Shown here: piece by piece, positions 62,667 through 64,000 of the stretch
Layout of the letters: each line of letters starts with the position of its first letter
Position numbering within the stretch: position 1 is the first letter of the stretch
NCBI RefSeq assembly: GCF_900148505.1
Contig: NZ_FRXO01000001.1
Span: 954,414-1,018,413, forward strand
Direction of reading: 5' to 3'
Origin: Pseudoxanthobacter soli DSM 19599
Lineage (GTDB): Bacteria; Pseudomonadota; Alphaproteobacteria; Rhizobiales; Segnochrobactraceae
DNA: 64,000 nt
The notes under the pieces: generated by a model
The model's input: the letters and a program-made list of their open reading frames with translations, nothing else
Told to the model about the DNA's origin: nothing
The model's database searches: none
Position numbers and translations under genes: made by a program

Positions 62667-63758
62667 ATGACCCGGACGCTTCGCCTGATCATCGGCTCCT
62701 ACACCCATTCCCTGCCCCATGTGCAGGCCCGCGGTGAAGGCATCTCGTTCGTCGACCTGGACACGGAATCGGGCCGCTTCACCCCGGTGGCGTCGCATCC
62801 CGACATCCGGAACCCCAGCTATCTGAAACTCGACGGAGACCTTCTCTACGCGGTCGAGGAACTGGACGCGGACGAAGCGACGCTGACCGTGTTCGCCTGC
62901 GACACGGCGGCGGCGCGGCTGGCGCAGCGGGCGAAGGTGCCGGCCCATGGCGCCTGGCCCTGTCACATCGGCCTCGATGCCGGTGGCACGCGGCTGTTTC
63001 TCTCGAACTATCTCGACGGCTCGTTCGTCACATGGCCTTTGGACGGAGGCGGCCTGCCCCACGGCGCGCCCACCGTTCTGCGTCGCACGGGCCGCGGCCC
63101 CAACCCCGAGCGGCAGGACGGACCGCACGCGCATTTCGCCCTCGCCTCAACCGGCGGCACCCACGTGTGGATCTGCGACGCCGGCACGGACGAGATCGTG
63201 CGCTACCCGCTCACGGAGGGTGGCGCTGTCGCGGCGGAACCCGATCTTGTGCTGCGGGCTCCTCCCGGCTCCCTGCCGCGGCATATGACATTTTCACGGG
63301 ACGGTACGCGGCTGTTCGTGGTCAGCGAGTTGGGCAATCTGGTCTCGACATGGCGTTTCGGGCCGTCGGGCCCTGAACTTCTCGGTCACGTCCCGACGCT
63401 CGCCCCGGGACATGCCGTCCCGAGCAGCTCCGCCGCGATCCGGCTGCACCCGGAGGGACGGTTTCTCTATTCGTCGAACCGGGGCGACGACAGCATCGCG
63501 GTCTTCGACACGCAGACCGCGTCCGGCCTGCCGGTGTTTCTCGCCACGGTTCCGACCGGCGGCCGCACTCCGCGTGAATTCGCGATCTCCGACGATGGGC
63601 GAACGATGATCGTCGCCCATCAGGACAGCCATTCGCTGACCGTCCTGCGGATTGAGCCCGACACAGGGGCTATCTCGCCTTTGGGCGGACCTTTCGCCAT
63701 CGGAAGTCCGGTATGCGTGGCCATTTGCCCGTCCGCGCCGCCAGATGCCGCGGCATAG
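62667..63758 (+). CDS. Seven-bladed beta-propeller lactonase (6-phosphogluconolactonase family)
   Basis: A 363-residue lactonase_7 protein (Pgl-type YbhE family): LIIGSYTHSLPHVQ at the N-terminus, repeated blades with NPSYLKLDG, HIGLDAGGTRLFLSNYLDGS, DGPHAHFA and FLYSSNRGDDSIAVFD. The HAH segment is a family hallmark. It opens sugar lactones, probably the product of the upstream dehydrogenase. The last gene of the catabolic operon and of the accessory region. Confidence 0.88.
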   Translation: MTRTLRLIIGSYTHSLPHVQARGEGISFVDLDTESGRFTPVASHPDIRNPSYLKLDGDLLYAVEELDADEATLTVFACDTAAARLAQRAKVPAHGAWPCHIGLDAGGTRLFLSNYLDGSFVTWPLDGGGLPHGAPTVLRRTGRGPNPERQDGPHAHFALASTGGTHVWICDAGTDEIVRYPLTEGGAVAAEPDLVLRAPPGSLPRHMTFSRDGTRLFVVSELGNLVSTWRFGPSGPELLGHVPTLAPGHAVPSSSAAIRLHPEGRFLYSSNRGDDSIAVFDTQTASGLPVFLATVPTGGRTPREFAISDDGRTMIVAHQDSHSLTVLRIEPDTGAISPLGGPFAIGSPVCVAICPSAPPDAAA

Positions 63759-63860
63759 GCACGCCCGTCGACGACGCGGAGGCACCGAAGGCCGCGTCAT
63801 GCCGCGTAGTGTGCCGCCGGCAATGGCCGTCCGGAACCGGACGGAGGCCACCTTCGCGCA

Positions 63861-64000
63861 TCACGACGAACGGTGGCCGAGTGCCAGCCGCAGGCCGAAG
63901 CCGATCAGCGCGCAGGCGAAGATCCACTTCTGCAGGCGCTGGACGATCGGGTGCCTCGCCATCCACCGCCCGAGCGCCGCGCCGACGCCCGCATAGGCGA
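63861..64000 (-). CDS. LysE-family translocator, C-terminal end only
   Basis: The last 46 codons of a leftward gene cut by the window edge. The visible end (KWIFACALIGFGLRLALGH) is the terminal TM and tail of RhtB/LysE amino-acid or homoserine-lactone exporters. The stop TGA is at 63861-63863. This gene probably belongs to the region beyond the catabolic island. Confidence 0.65.
   Translation of the reverse strand, partial: AYAGVGAALGRWMARHPIVQRLQKWIFACALIGFGLRLALGHRSS

Noticed and set aside
63759-63860. Search for a second copy of the tRNA-Glu 3' end (attR) at the right end of the catabolic region
   Set aside because: No match was seen in the remaining bases, so a precise island end cannot be claimed.

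Overview
The window looks like a chromosomal segment of a high-GC, motile alphaproteobacterium, most probably of the Hyphomicrobiales (Rhizobiales). The evidence is a Rem-type orphan motility regulator, an NDUFS4-like complex I accessory subunit next to DUF192 and double cold-shock genes, a tandem pair of AbcR-like small RNA genes, and the overall codon usage. The genus cannot be named from the sequence alone.

Region 1 (1-9109) is a nitrogen-storage locus. Cyanophycin synthetase (cphA) is followed on the same strand by a two-domain cyanophycinase that runs off the left edge of the window. Divergent to these lie an M14/AstE-like zinc hydrolase, a cationic amino-acid permease and a tandem universal stress protein. 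A good sigma-54 promoter precedes the permease. Together the genes can make, break down and take up the Asp/Arg components of cyanophycin. The second cyanophycinase domain has an Asn where the first has the conserved active-site His.

Region 2 (9110-24700) is a sensing and motility region. It holds two methyl-accepting chemotaxis proteins, a DctA symporter, the Rem-like regulator, and a four-gene signalling cassette (periplasmic SUOX-fold protein without Cys, histidine kinase, REC-REC-EAL, REC-MarR). A LysR regulator and RidA follow, then a tRNA-Leu(UAA) gene interrupted by a 255-nt group I intron, then two near-identical small RNA genes exactly 240 bp apart.

Region 3 (24701-35962) is mixed. 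An aromatic-acid efflux operon (FAD monooxygenase, FUSC, DUF1656, HlyD) is followed by a peroxiredoxin/DsbA-like/MFS operon. After that comes conserved housekeeping: tRNA-Arg, NDUFS4-like subunit, tRNA-Pro, DUF192, double cold-shock protein, glyoxalase I and tRNA-Glu.

Region 4 (35963-about 63760) looks like an accessory catabolic island. It begins at the 3' end of tRNA-Glu with degraded mobile-element remains. It carries an aromatic-ring cleavage cluster (MFS, FAH, MhpA-like hydroxylase, extradiol dioxygenase, ACMSD-like amidohydrolase, with a divergent GntR). Next is a ten-gene operon joining a CUT2 sugar-type ABC importer to GMC oxidase, SMP-30 lactonase, SDR, VOC, 2-hydroxyacid dehydrogenase and RraA-like aldolase. 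A second CUT2 importer follows. Last is a plus-strand operon with a dihydroxyacetophenone-dioxygenase-like cupin, SDR, FMN alpha-hydroxyacid oxidase, uronate-dehydrogenase-like epimerase and a 7-bladed lactonase. Each block has its own GntR/FCD regulator with a candidate operator. The window ends inside a LysE-family exporter gene.
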